The notes: generated by a model not told the origin, from the letters alone. Shown: positions 17,116-25,117, counted from the first letter of the stretch. The stretch: DNA of 33,886 nt from Desulfovibrio sp. (GCA_014804905.1 JAAUYX010000047.1:1-33886); one strand, 5' to 3'. Program-made: numbers and translations.

Positions 17116-18012
17116 CTATTCGTTGTAGATGGTAAGATAGAGGTCGCCCTGCCAAGGGCCCACGCGCTTGCCGAGCCCCTTGAGGCGCACGGGCTTGCCC
17201 GGTGTGAAATCCGCGGGCAGGGTCACTTCAACGGTGTGCAGCTCGTCGGAAAGGCCGCGGCGTATCTGGAGGCGGATTCGCCTGCCCGGCACGAGGTGCG
17301 CGGCGGGGAAGCGCAGGGTCTGCTCCTCGTCGATTTGCCGCCTCAGCCAGTCCTTGACCACCCCGGTGACGCCCTTGTTGAGGTCCCGGTTCCAGTTGGG
17401 CGTGCCCCAGGCGATATTGCCCTGATGGAGCTTGGTATTCTTCCTGGGCGGGGCTTCCTTGCGCGGCGGTTGCTCGCGGCGCGGCTGCTGGGCTTTCGGG
17501 GGCTCCTCGTTGGGCGTGGCGCGCGGGCCCGACTGCTGGCGGTTGAGCTCGCTGTAAATGTCCTCAAACACGCGGCGGGCAAAGGGGTCATTGAGCAGGT
17601 CGCGGAGCACATCCTGCTCGGCATAGGCTTTTTGCGCCCGCTCCCCTTCGCGGTTGTGGCTTGCCTGCTCCTGTCCGTCCTTCTGCTCTTCCGCGCCGCC
17701 GGCGGCAGCCTCCTCGGCCCGCTTCTTCCCGGTGGCATCTTCCGCGCCGGCAGCCGCGCCCGGCTTTTTTTGCGCCTCGGCCGCGCGGCGCGCGTCCTCC
17801 TCGGGCTTGAGCAGGGCCGTGAGCGCCACATAGGCCTCGTTGAGGAGCTGGAACTGGCGCCCGGCCTCGGGATTGCCCGGATTGAGGTCCGGGTGCAGCT
17901 CAAAGGCGCGCCTGCGGTAGGCGCGCTTGACGGCCTGAAGGTCCGCGCCCTTTTCCAGGCGCAGGACCTCGTAGCATTCCTTGAGTGAGAGCTGGCGGCT
18001 TGGGCGGCGCAT
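17116..18012 (-). CDS. Atypical J-domain (DnaJ-like) co-chaperone
   Basis: A 298-residue protein. Residues about 9-75 are a J-domain with the essential HPD tripeptide ('ELHPDLNPG'), which would stimulate a DnaK-type ATPase. There is no Gly/Phe region and no CxxCxGxG zinc repeats. Instead an Ala/Glu/Gln/Lys-rich low-complexity linker and a Pro/Arg/Lys-rich stretch ('PPRKEAPPRK') lead to a C-terminal beta-rich piece ('RLQIRRGLSDELHTVEVTLPADFTPGKPVRLKGLG', 'GDLYLTIYNE') that resembles the last beta-sandwich of the DnaJ substrate-binding region. It is thus a CbpA-like reduced J-protein. I use ATG 18012; a TTG at 18021 is also in frame, and neither has a clear Shine-Dalgarno. The YkgJ-type gene ends 33 bases upstream on the same strand. 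Confidence 0.85.
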   Translation of the reverse strand: MRRPSRQLSLKECYEVLRLEKGADLQAVKRAYRRRAFELHPDLNPGNPEAGRQFQLLNEAYVALTALLKPEEDARRAAEAQKKPGAAAGAEDATGKKRAEEAAAGGAEEQKDGQEQASHNREGERAQKAYAEQDVLRDLLNDPFARRVFEDIYSELNRQQSGPRATPNEEPPKAQQPRREQPPRKEAPPRKNTKLHQGNIAWGTPNWNRDLNKGVTGVVKDWLRRQIDEEQTLRFPAAHLVPGRRIRLQIRRGLSDELHTVEVTLPADFTPGKPVRLKGLGKRVGPWQGDLYLTIYNE

Positions 18013-18045
18013 GGCAGTCAACGCTTGCTGGGTTGCGGAAAAAGG

Positions 18046-18498
18046 TCAGGGCAGCACGAGGGCATTGGCCTCGCAGGCCGGGTCGCTGGCGACGAGGCCC
18101 TGCTCCGCCAGGTAGGCGCGCCCGGCGGCCGCAAACTCTTCGTGCGCCGCGTCCGGGGCGATGCCGGGGCAAAATTCCTTGGCGAGCTCGAGGCTCACCG
18201 GGTCCTCGATATTGCCGCGGAAAAAGGGCCACGCGCGGCAGATGGAGGGCTTGCCCTCATGCACCGAGCAGCCCGCGCCCTCGCGGAAAAAGATGCAGCG
18301 GCCGTCCTCGCCGTTGCGCACTTTGAGCTTGCCGCCGGAAATTTCCCCGTAGCGCTCAACCACCGTTTCCGGGGCAAGCCCGAGAAAGGCCGCCAGGCGC
18401 TTTAAATCCGTGGGGCTGACCACGATGCCTCCGCGGCCTTCGCAGCAATGCCCGCACATCTGGCAGTGGAAGAGGGAATCCGCATCCGGCTGCGGCAT
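18046..18498 (-). CDS. YkgJ-family cysteine-cluster protein
   Basis: A 150-residue protein with the YkgJ/Fe-S-oxidoreductase-type zinc or iron-sulfur binding pattern. 'CQMCGHCCEGRGGIVVS' near the N-terminus (about 12-28) is followed by single cysteines in 'RCIFF', 'GCSVHEGKPSICRAWPF' and 'FCPG'. These eight cysteines are the family signature, and the ligand is presumed to be a metal or Fe-S cluster. The biochemical function is unknown. The reading frame is open far upstream (to 18879), but ATG 18498 has GAGG upstream and places the Cys motif at the start, as in homologues. A CTAGACTC-type promoter lies about 62-90 bases upstream. It is probably co-transcribed with the J-domain gene 33 bases downstream. 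Confidence 0.85.
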   Translation of the reverse strand: MPQPDADSLFHCQMCGHCCEGRGGIVVSPTDLKRLAAFLGLAPETVVERYGEISGGKLKVRNGEDGRCIFFREGAGCSVHEGKPSICRAWPFFRGNIEDPVSLELAKEFCPGIAPDAAHEEFAAAGRAYLAEQGLVASDPACEANALVLP

Positions 18499-18559
18499 GG
18501 CAAACCTCGCTGGCAACTGCGGGGCCGTCGGCGCGACGGAAACGCCCGCGATTTTGGCG

Positions 18560-18588
18560 AGTCTAGCCGCGTCTTGCAAAACATACAA
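18560..18588 (-). promoter_or_regulatory. Candidate promoter of the ykgJ-like gene with CTAGACTC -10 region
   Basis: On the minus strand: TTGTAT (18588-18583), 17-base spacer, TAGACT (18565-18560). It shares the 8-mer CTAGACTC and the spacer length with the candidate promoters at 10112-10140 and 22638-22666. An alternative pair, TTGCAA (18579-18574) with CAAAAT (18556-18551), also spaced by 17, overlaps it. Confidence 0.4.
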
Positions 18589-18613
18589 GCCCGCAGAGGT
18601 GGCGCCCGCAAAA

Positions 18614-18642
18614 TTGACCCCTGGCGCGCGGATGAGTACCAT
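18614..18642 (+). promoter_or_regulatory. Candidate sigma70 promoter of the TDT transporter
   Basis: TTGACC (18614-18619), 17-base spacer, TACCAT (18637-18642): 5 of 6 and 4 of 6 consensus matches. The predicted transcript start near 18649 rules out the in-frame ATG at 18632 as the translation start. Confidence 0.55.
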
Positions 18643-18685
18643 TAAGGGGATTTCCGAAATGTGCCTTTTTGGGAGGGCAGGCGGC

Positions 18686-19819
18686 GTGAACAGCCTGGGC
18701 AGCCGTTTTTTTGCGCTGGTGAAGGCCATGGCCCCCAACAATTTCGCCATGGTCATGGCTACGGGCATCATTTCCGTGGCCCTGCTCAGGCTTGGCTGCC
18801 CGTGGGGGGCCTGGTTTTTCCACGGCGTCAATGCCTGTCTGTATGCGGCCCTGTGGACGCTGCTCCTCATCAGGCTCATCCGCTATCCGGCAGCCGTGGC
18901 CGCGGATTTTAAGAGCCACCTGAAGGGGCCGCCCTTTCTCACCATCGTGGCCGGGACCGCCATTATCGGCACGCAGTCCGCGCTCCTCGCGCACCATGTG
19001 GCTGCCGCGGGGGCGCTCTTCTGGCTCGGCGCGGTGTGCTGGGCATTCATCCTCTGGGGAGTTTTTTTCGCCATCTTCACGCGCGTGCCCAAGCCCTCCC
19101 TCGGCTGCGGCATCAACGGGGCGTGGCTTCTCGCCACGGTGAGCACCGAGGCGCTCGTCATCCTCGGGGCGACGCTCGGCGCGCCGGCCGGCTGGGATGC
19201 GGCCCTCGTCTATTTTTGCCTCTGCGCGCTGTTCTCTGTGGGGGTCGTCCTCTATCTCTTTGTCATCACGGGTATTTTTTTCCGCTTCTGCTTCACGGAC
19301 ATGCTGGCCGCGGAGCTGGACCCGACCTACTGGATCAACGCCAGCGCCGCCGCTGCCACGGCCCTTGCCGGGACGGCGCTCATGGGGCGCGCCGGGGCCG
19401 CGCCGCTGATGGGCCTGGTGCTGCCCTATATTTCCGGCATCACCATGCTGGCCTGGGCCGCGGCCTCGTGGTGGGTGCCCATGCTCATGCTGCTGGGCTT
19501 CTGGCGGCATTTCGTGCTCCGCTATCCCTTCACCTACACCCCCGCCTACTGGAGCATGGTCTTTCCGCTCGGCATGTATACGGCCTGCACGTCAGCCATT
19601 TCCGACGCCTTCGGCGTGCCGGGGCTTATGGCCGTGCCCTGCGTCTTTATCTTTTTCGCGCTCGGGGCCTGGGCGGTGACGCTGGCAGGGCTCGTGCGCT
19701 CGCGCGGGCGCGCGCTCCTGAAGGGGACTGCGCTCCCAGCGCAGGAATACTGCCGCACGGAAAAGGCCCCGCTGCCCGGCAATGCGGACAACGGGGCAGG
19801 AAGGCCGCAGGGGCGCTGA
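18686..19819 (+). CDS. TDT-family (TehA/SLAC1/Mae1-like) membrane transporter
   Basis: About 377 residues with ten hydrophobic helices. The family opening 'MAPNNFAMVMATGIIS' comes right after a short cytoplasmic tail, and 'DPTYWINASAAAATALAG' is the conserved helix of the tellurite-resistance/dicarboxylate transporter family. Members export or import small anions (malate, sulfite, chloride, tellurite). The substrate cannot be inferred; sulfite or C4-dicarboxylate would suit a sulfate reducer. The start is ambiguous: GTG 18686 has GGGAGG nine bases upstream, and ATG 18659 is the alternative. I prefer 18686 because the predicted transcript starts near 18649. The last 45 residues are a polar tail. 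The gene ends 4 bases from the convergent glnN. Confidence 0.82.
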   Translation: MNSLGSRFFALVKAMAPNNFAMVMATGIISVALLRLGCPWGAWFFHGVNACLYAALWTLLLIRLIRYPAAVAADFKSHLKGPPFLTIVAGTAIIGTQSALLAHHVAAAGALFWLGAVCWAFILWGVFFAIFTRVPKPSLGCGINGAWLLATVSTEALVILGATLGAPAGWDAALVYFCLCALFSVGVVLYLFVITGIFFRFCFTDMLAAELDPTYWINASAAAATALAGTALMGRAGAAPLMGLVLPYISGITMLAWAAASWWVPMLMLLGFWRHFVLRYPFTYTPAYWSMVFPLGMYTACTSAISDAFGVPGLMAVPCVFIFFALGAWAVTLAGLVRSRGRALLKGTALPAQEYCRTEKAPLPGNADNGAGRPQGR

Positions 19820-19823
19820 GGTC

Positions 19824-22016
19824 CTATTTGCCGAACAGGATTTCCTGATAATTGGGGAGCGCCCAAAGGTCGTCGGCCACGATGGTCTCCAGCGTGTCCG
19901 CGTGTTCGCGCACTTCCAGCATGAGCGGGAGCACGTCGTTGCAGTAGTGCTCCGCGGCCTCGAGGCCTTCCCCCAGCGCGCCGCAGGCCGCGAGCGCGGT
20001 CTCCAGCTTCGCCGTGGCGTCCTGAAGCTGGCGCAGGCTGGCGGTCACTTCCTCAAGCGTGGTTGTGCGGTAGTCCATGCCGAGGTCGCGCAGGCGCCCG
20101 GCAGTGGCCGCGAGCTCGCCCTGGTAGCGCATGGCCGCGGGGAAAATGATGGTCCGCGCCATGCGGATGACGAGGTTCGCCTCCGTGCGCACGGTCTTGC
20201 AATACTGCTCGAGGTAGATTTCCTGCCGGGCGCGCAATTCGTCGCGCCGAAGCACCGCCGCGCGCTCGTAGATGGTGACCACCTCCGGCCTGGTGAGCTC
20301 CGGCAGGGCCTCCGGCGTGGTGCGCAGGTCGGGCAGGCCCCGGCGGCGCGCCTCCTGGTGCCAGACCTCGGAATAGCCGTCGCCGTTGAAGATGACGGCG
20401 CTGTGCTCCTCCATCACATGGGTGATGAAGGACTCCACGGCGGCGTTGAAGTCCGCGCCCGCGGCGGTCTCCCGCTCCAGCCAGTCGGCCGCGTAGCCGA
20501 GGGAATCGGCCATCATCACGTTGAGCGCCGTGATGGAGCCCGCGGCCGACTGGCCGGAGCCCACGGCGCGGAACTCGAAGCGGTTGCCCGTGAATGCCAC
20601 GGGGCTCGTGCGGTTGCGGTCGCCGGGATCGGTGGGGAGGGGGGGGAGGGTGTCCACGCCCACGTTCATGATGCGCCGCTGGCGGCCATTGGCCGCATCC
20701 TCGGCGCGCCCGGCGCGGAAGGCCTCGAACACCTCGGTGAGCTGGTCACCGAGGAAGATGGACATGATGGCCGGCGGCGCCTCGTGCGCGCCCAGGCGGT
20801 GGTCATTGCTGGCGCTCGCCACAGTGGCCCGCAAAAGCCCCCCGAACTTGTGCACCGCACGAATCATGGCCGCGCAGAATACAAGGAATTTCGCATTGGC
20901 GTGCGGTGTTTCGCCGGGGTCAAAGAGGCTCCCGAGCTCGCTGTTGCCGAGCGAATAATTGACGTGCTTGCCCGAACCGTTGACCCCGCTGAAGGGCTTT
21001 TCGTGGAGCAGGCACTTGAGCCCGTAGCGCTTGGCCACATTGCGCAGGGTGGACATGATGATGTGGTTGTGGTCCACGGCGAGATTGCTCGGCTCGTAGA
21101 GCGGCGCTATCTCGTACTGGCTGGGCGCGGCCTCGTTGTGGCGCGTGCGCACGGGCACGCCGAGCTTGTAGAGCTCGCGCTCCACCTCCATCATGCAGGA
21201 GAGCACGCGCTGCGGGATGACCCCAAAATACTGGTCGCTGAATTCCTGGCCCTTGGCCGGGCGCGCGCCGAAAAGCGAGCGCCCGGCAATCTGGATGTCC
21301 GGCCGGGCGAAGTTGAAATTGTGGTCGATGAAGAAATATTCCTGCTCCAGCCCAGCATAGGAGAGGATAGGGAGCTCCGTCTCGATGCCGAAAAGCGCGA
21401 GCAGGCGCTGCGCCTCCCTGTTGACGGCCTGGTTGGAGCGCAAGAGCGGTGTCTTTTTGTCCAGCGCCACACCTGTCCACGAAAGGAACATGGTGGGGAT
21501 GCACAGAAAGGTGCCGTTGGGGTTTTCCATGATATAGGCCGGGCTCGTCACGTCCCAGGCCGTGTAGCCGCGCGCCTCGAAGGTAGAGCGCAGGCCCCCG
21601 GAGGGAAAGGACGAGGCGTCCGGCTCCCCCCGGATGAGCATGGAGCCGGAAAACTCGGCGATGACGCCGCCCGTGCCGTCGGGCATGAGGAAGCTGTCGT
21701 GCTTTTCGGCCGTCTGGCCGGTGAGCGGGTAGAAGATGTGGGTGAAGTGGGTGGCGCCTTTCTCGATGGCCCAGTCCTTCATGACCGCGGCCACGGTGTC
21801 CGCGATGGAGGGGTCCATGCGCTCGCCAAAGGCGATGGTCTTGTGCAGGGAGCGGTAGACCTCCTTCGGGAGGCGCTCGCGCATCACGCGGTCGTTGAAC
21901 ACGTTGCAGCCGAAGATGTCCGTGGGCCGTGTGTCCGCGAAGTTCAGCGGCGCCACGTCCGGCTTGTAGGTGGTGATGGCCTGGATGGCGCTGTGGCGTC
22001 CGGTATTGCTGCTCAT
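19824..22016 (-). CDS. glnN: Type III glutamine synthetase (GlnN)
   Basis: A 730-residue enzyme making glutamine from glutamate, ammonia and ATP. Its length is that of GSIII, a hexameric type much longer than GlnA (about 450-470). Seen: the N-terminal GSIII segment ending in 'DIFGCNVFND', and 'THFTHIFYPLTGQTAEKHDSFL'. The catalytic core has 'HNEAAPSQYEIAPLYEPSNLAVDHNHI' (about 290-320) and 'FSGVNGSGKHVNYSLGNSELG' (about 340-360). 'GSGQSAAGSITALNVMMADSLGY' is in the C-terminal part, followed by a helical GSIII-specific tail. No adenylylation Tyr motif like that of GSI was noted. The gene follows the FKBP gene after 18 bases, so the two form an operon. A run of eight C's on the coding strand (20646-20639) lies within it. 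Confidence 0.95.
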   Translation of the reverse strand: MSSNTGRHSAIQAITTYKPDVAPLNFADTRPTDIFGCNVFNDRVMRERLPKEVYRSLHKTIAFGERMDPSIADTVAAVMKDWAIEKGATHFTHIFYPLTGQTAEKHDSFLMPDGTGGVIAEFSGSMLIRGEPDASSFPSGGLRSTFEARGYTAWDVTSPAYIMENPNGTFLCIPTMFLSWTGVALDKKTPLLRSNQAVNREAQRLLALFGIETELPILSYAGLEQEYFFIDHNFNFARPDIQIAGRSLFGARPAKGQEFSDQYFGVIPQRVLSCMMEVERELYKLGVPVRTRHNEAAPSQYEIAPLYEPSNLAVDHNHIIMSTLRNVAKRYGLKCLLHEKPFSGVNGSGKHVNYSLGNSELGSLFDPGETPHANAKFLVFCAAMIRAVHKFGGLLRATVASASNDHRLGAHEAPPAIMSIFLGDQLTEVFEAFRAGRAEDAANGRQRRIMNVGVDTLPPLPTDPGDRNRTSPVAFTGNRFEFRAVGSGQSAAGSITALNVMMADSLGYAADWLERETAAGADFNAAVESFITHVMEEHSAVIFNGDGYSEVWHQEARRRGLPDLRTTPEALPELTRPEVVTIYERAAVLRRDELRARQEIYLEQYCKTVRTEANLVIRMARTIIFPAAMRYQGELAATAGRLRDLGMDYRTTTLEEVTASLRQLQDATAKLETALAACGALGEGLEAAEHYCNDVLPLMLEVREHADTLETIVADDLWALPNYQEILFGK

Positions 22017-22034
22017 GGGCTTTCCGTATCCGCG

Positions 22035-22457
22035 CTATTTCTTGTCGAGTATCTCGATCTCGAAGGTGAGCTCCTTGCCCGCCAGCGGATGGTTGGCGTC
22101 AAGGGTGATCTCGTCCGGGCCAACCTCGGTGATGGTCACGTCCATCTGCCCCTGCTCGTTGGAGAGCTGAAGCGGCGTGCCCACTTCCAGCGGGATGTGC
22201 GGGGGCACCTGGGCGCGCGCCACGGTAAAGACCAGCTCCGGGTCCGCCTCGCCGTAAGCCTCGGCGGGGGGAATGGTCACGGTGACGGTCTCGCCGGGCT
22301 CGCGGCCCTTCACGGCCGCCTCGAAGCCGGGGATGAGCGAGCCCGCGCCGAGGGTGAATTCCAGCGGTTCCCGCTCCTTGGAGGAGTCGAACACCGTGCC
22401 GTCGGAAAGGGTGCCTGTATAGTGGACGCGAATGGTATCGCCGTTCTGGATGGGCAT
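22035..22457 (-). CDS. slyD: SlyD-like FKBP-type peptidyl-prolyl isomerase
   Basis: A 140-residue cytoplasmic FKBP. The N-terminal catalytic part has 'GDTIRVHYTGTLSDGTVFDSS' and 'LGAGSLIPGFEAAVKGREPGE', the usual FKBP pocket residues. It is interrupted by an insert-in-flap chaperone domain and closed by 'DANHPLAGKELTFEIEIL', the SlyD/SlpA signature. The His/Cys metal-binding tail of E. coli SlyD is absent, as in short family members. It isomerises prolyl bonds and holds folding intermediates. An open frame extends to 22628, but ATG 22457 has AAGGAG upstream and starts at the fold. It is first in an operon with glnN, only 18 bases downstream. Confidence 0.9.
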   Translation of the reverse strand: MPIQNGDTIRVHYTGTLSDGTVFDSSKEREPLEFTLGAGSLIPGFEAAVKGREPGETVTVTIPPAEAYGEADPELVFTVARAQVPPHIPLEVGTPLQLSNEQGQMDVTITEVGPDEITLDANHPLAGKELTFEIEILDKK

Positions 22458-22518
22458 GTCTGCTCCTTGGTGGGTACTGCTTGCCGGGCCGGCGCAATGC
22501 GGGCCGAACCCCGGTTTC

Positions 22519-22534
22519 CGGGCCTTTTGGCCCG
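22519..22534. other. Hairpin in the slyD upstream region
   Basis: CGGGCC (22519-22524), a 4-base loop, then GGCCCG (22529-22534): a perfect 6-bp stem. It lies around the predicted transcript start of slyD-glnN and could be an operator or leader hairpin. Confidence 0.35.
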
Positions 22535-22539
22535 CCCTG

Positions 22540-22568
22540 AGAAAAACATGGCGGCCGCCCCTTGTCAA
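22540..22568 (-). promoter_or_regulatory. Candidate slyD-glnN promoter
   Basis: On the minus strand: perfect TTGACA (22568-22563), 17-base spacer, weak TTTTCT (22545-22540). No NtrC/sigma54 site (GG-N10-GC with flanking consensus) was recognised here, although glutamine synthetases are often nitrogen-regulated. Confidence 0.45.
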
Positions 22569-22637
22569 TGCGGAACGGGGCGCAACGGAAGAGCCGTAGA
22601 GGAGGGGCGCGTACGCATGGATTTTCAAGATATTTTC

Positions 22638-22666
22638 TAGACAAGCCGCCTGCGCGTGACTAGACT
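22638..22666 (+). promoter_or_regulatory. Candidate promoter with start codon at the predicted +1
   Basis: TAGACA (22638-22643; 5 of 6), 17-base spacer, TAGACT (22661-22666; 4 of 6), inside the 8-mer CTAGACTC (22660-22667). The predicted transcript start is about 22673, the same base as the ATG of the next gene, so the mRNA may be leaderless. Confidence 0.5.
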
Positions 22667-22672
22667 CTGCGG

Positions 22673-25117
22673 ATGCAACACCATCAGGCAGAGCTCGTTC
22701 TCACCCGCGGCGACCTCATGGAAATGGAGGGTCTGCTGTGCGCCGGGCTTGGCGCGTTCCTCTCCTTCAACGGCCATGCCCTCTATTTTCCCACCCACGG
22801 CGGTCCTTCCGGGCCGGAACTCCTGAGCGGCGAGCGTCGCCTGCTCCTGCCCCTCATCTGGCGCGGGGAGAGCCTCGGGGTGCTCATGCTCCACGGCGTC
22901 CGCGCGCGTGAAACGCGGCGCCTGCTGCCGCAGCTTCCCGCCATTGCGGCCCTTTGCCTCGAAAATCTCGCCCGTGCCCGCGCCATGGAGCGCGACCCCG
23001 GTACGGACCTCATCACCGAGAGCGCCCTTTTGGCGCGCATGGAAGCCGAGGTGGAACTCTTGCGCGCCGCCATGCGCGACCCCTCCCGCGCCGCTGGCGG
23101 TCCCGCGCCCCTGCACCGCCTCTGTCTCGGCATGGCGGTCCTGCGCTGGCGCGACGGCGAGGCGCTGACCCGCAGCTTCGGCTACGCCTTTTGTGAGGAG
23201 ATGATGCGCGCCCAGGCCCGCGCCTGCCTTGCGGAACTGCCCTCGGACGCCAGGGCCGGGCGCATCGGCCCTTGCGAGATTGGCCTGCTCTTCCCGGCCA
23301 TCGGGCGCGGCGCGTGCCACAGGCTCGCGCAGGAGGCGCTTTCGCGCATGGATGCCGTGCGCGTGCATGACCCCGTGACCGGGCTTCAGCTCAGGCCCAG
23401 GCTTTGCGCGGGGCACGCCCTCTACCCTCAGGACATGCTGGGCCCCGAGCTTTCGCTCGCCATGTTCGACCAGGCGCGCAAGCTCCGGGACAGGGCGCGG
23501 CTCGCCGCCGACGCCGCCGAGCGGGCCCTGGCCGGGAATGACGCGGATGCGGCGAACGCGCGCGATGCGGTGATGCCCTTTGCCCAAATCCTGCGCCAAG
23601 GTGGCGTGGTGCTCGAGCGGCCGGCTCTCGACCGCCTCCGGGTGAGCCTCGGCAGGGAGGCCAAGGCTGTGGAGGGCCAGCGCTTCCAGGTGCGGGCGCG
23701 CACGCCCGACGGCCGCGCCGGGGCCTTCAAGGGCGACATCGTGCTCTTGCGGGTGGAGAACGGCGAAGCCCTGGCCGAAATCGTGCATCTTGAGGACCCG
23801 GCGGCCGCGCCCGAGGCGGGCGACCGCCTCCTCCTCGCCGCGGAGCCGGAAATGGGGGCGGCGGTGGAGGACGTCGCGCCACCCGCCGCAACAGGCGCAC
23901 CCGAGGCAGGCGCCCCGGTGGACGGCCCCATGAGCCACGGGGAATTTTTGCGCCGTTTCGACCTGGCACGGGAAGCCGCGCGCAGGTTCACCCTCGCCAT
24001 TGTGCGCCTGGCGCCCGCGGGGGAGAACATGGGCGGAGGCGAGGCGAAACAGGACGCAGATGCGGGCGCGGCGCTGGAAGCCTGGCTTTGTGCGGCCTCG
24101 CGCCTCCTTGCCGATACGGCGGAGCGCCTCAAGGCGCCGGCTCCCGCGCTCGTGGGCCGCTACGGCAGCAACAGCCTCATCGTTTTTCACCCCGGCGCCA
24201 GGGGAGAGGCCTGCCTCCCGCTCTATGCCGACCTCTGCGAGGCGGCGGAGGCGGCCGGGCTTTCCGCGGCCGCGGGCCTCGCCGCCCATCCCTTCCTGGA
24301 ATTTCGCAAGGATGAGAGCGAGGCCTGCGCCCTCAAGGCGCTGGAATTCGCGCTTTTGCTGGAAAACGGGCCGCGCGTGGGCCTGTGCGATTCGGTGGCG
24401 CTCAATATCAGCGCGGACAGGCGCTACAGCCTGGGGGACGCCTTCGGGGCCATGGAGGAATACAAGCTGGCCCTTTTGGCCGACGGGAAGAACGCCATGG
24501 CGCGCAATTCCCTCGGCGTCTGCCTTGCCGCGCTCGGCCGGGGCGCTGAGGCGCGGCGGCAGCTCCAGACCGCTTTGCGCCATGCCGACGACCCGGCGCT
24601 GGCCGCCAAGATTTCCTACAATCTCGGCGCGCTTTGCCAGAATCTCGGGGATTTTCGGGCCGCGGCCCGGCACTACCGGCACAGCGCCGGGCTTGCGCCG
24701 GAATACCGCTATGTCTGGCGGAAGCTCGGCCGCCTCCAGGAGGAGCGCGGCAGGCGCGCCGAGGCCCGGCGCTGCTATGAGCGGGCCGCCGAACTGGAGG
24801 ACGCGCGGCCGGGCACGCCCGCCACGGCCCGGCGGCAGCTTGCCCGGCTTGCCGCGCGCCAGCGCCGCGGGGCGGAAGCGCGGGAACTGCTCCATGACGC
24901 CCTGCTGCGCAATCCCGACGACGCCCAGGCCCTGCTCCAGCTGGCGGAACTCTATCTCGACGGCGGCGAGGACCCCGGCATGGCCGAAATGCTGGCGCGA
25001 CGCAGCGTGCGTCTCCATGACCGGCCCGAGGCCTGGCTTTTGCTCGCGCGGGCGCTGCGCGCGCTGGACCGGGAGGCCGATGCGCGCCGCGCCGAAGGCC
25101 GCGCGCTCTCCGCGTAG
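22673..25117 (+). CDS. Tandem degenerate GGDEF-like domains with C-terminal TPRs
   Basis: An 814-residue protein not assignable to a named family. Residues about 15-105 look like the end of a GAF domain and linker. Residues 107-285 resemble a GGDEF domain: 'DPGTDLITESALLARMEAEVELL' at its start and 'GHALYPQDMLGPELSLAMFDQARKL' at its end. The catalytic loop reads R-I-G-P-C-E-I (197-203) instead of R-x-G-G-D-E-F. A second GGDEF-like unit (about 423-570) has R-Y-G-S-N-S-L (496-502). Neither should make cyclic di-GMP. Residues about 585-810 are TPR repeats ('AMARNSLGVCLAALGRGAEARRQLQTAL'). There is no membrane segment. The best guess is a cytoplasmic receptor or scaffold using nucleotide-binding folds without catalysis. 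No Shine-Dalgarno precedes ATG 22673; ATGs at 22718 and 22724 are alternatives. Confidence 0.75.
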   Translation: MQHHQAELVLTRGDLMEMEGLLCAGLGAFLSFNGHALYFPTHGGPSGPELLSGERRLLLPLIWRGESLGVLMLHGVRARETRRLLPQLPAIAALCLENLARARAMERDPGTDLITESALLARMEAEVELLRAAMRDPSRAAGGPAPLHRLCLGMAVLRWRDGEALTRSFGYAFCEEMMRAQARACLAELPSDARAGRIGPCEIGLLFPAIGRGACHRLAQEALSRMDAVRVHDPVTGLQLRPRLCAGHALYPQDMLGPELSLAMFDQARKLRDRARLAADAAERALAGNDADAANARDAVMPFAQILRQGGVVLERPALDRLRVSLGREAKAVEGQRFQVRARTPDGRAGAFKGDIVLLRVENGEALAEIVHLEDPAAAPEAGDRLLLAAEPEMGAAVEDVAPPAATGAPEAGAPVDGPMSHGEFLRRFDLAREAARRFTLAIVRLAPAGENMGGGEAKQDADAGAALEAWLCAASRLLADTAERLKAPAPALVGRYGSNSLIVFHPGARGEACLPLYADLCEAAEAAGLSAAAGLAAHPFLEFRKDESEACALKALEFALLLENGPRVGLCDSVALNISADRRYSLGDAFGAMEEYKLALLADGKNAMARNSLGVCLAALGRGAEARRQLQTALRHADDPALAAKISYNLGALCQNLGDFRAAARHYRHSAGLAPEYRYVWRKLGRLQEERGRRAEARRCYERAAELEDARPGTPATARRQLARLAARQRRGAEARELLHDALLRNPDDAQALLQLAELYLDGGEDPGMAEMLARRSVRLHDRPEAWLLLARALRALDREADARRAEGRALSA

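Noticed and set aside
18499..18879. N-terminal extension of the ykgJ-like protein across the intergenic region
   Set aside because: It would run through the promoters and the divergent transporter gene; family members start just before the first Cys cluster.
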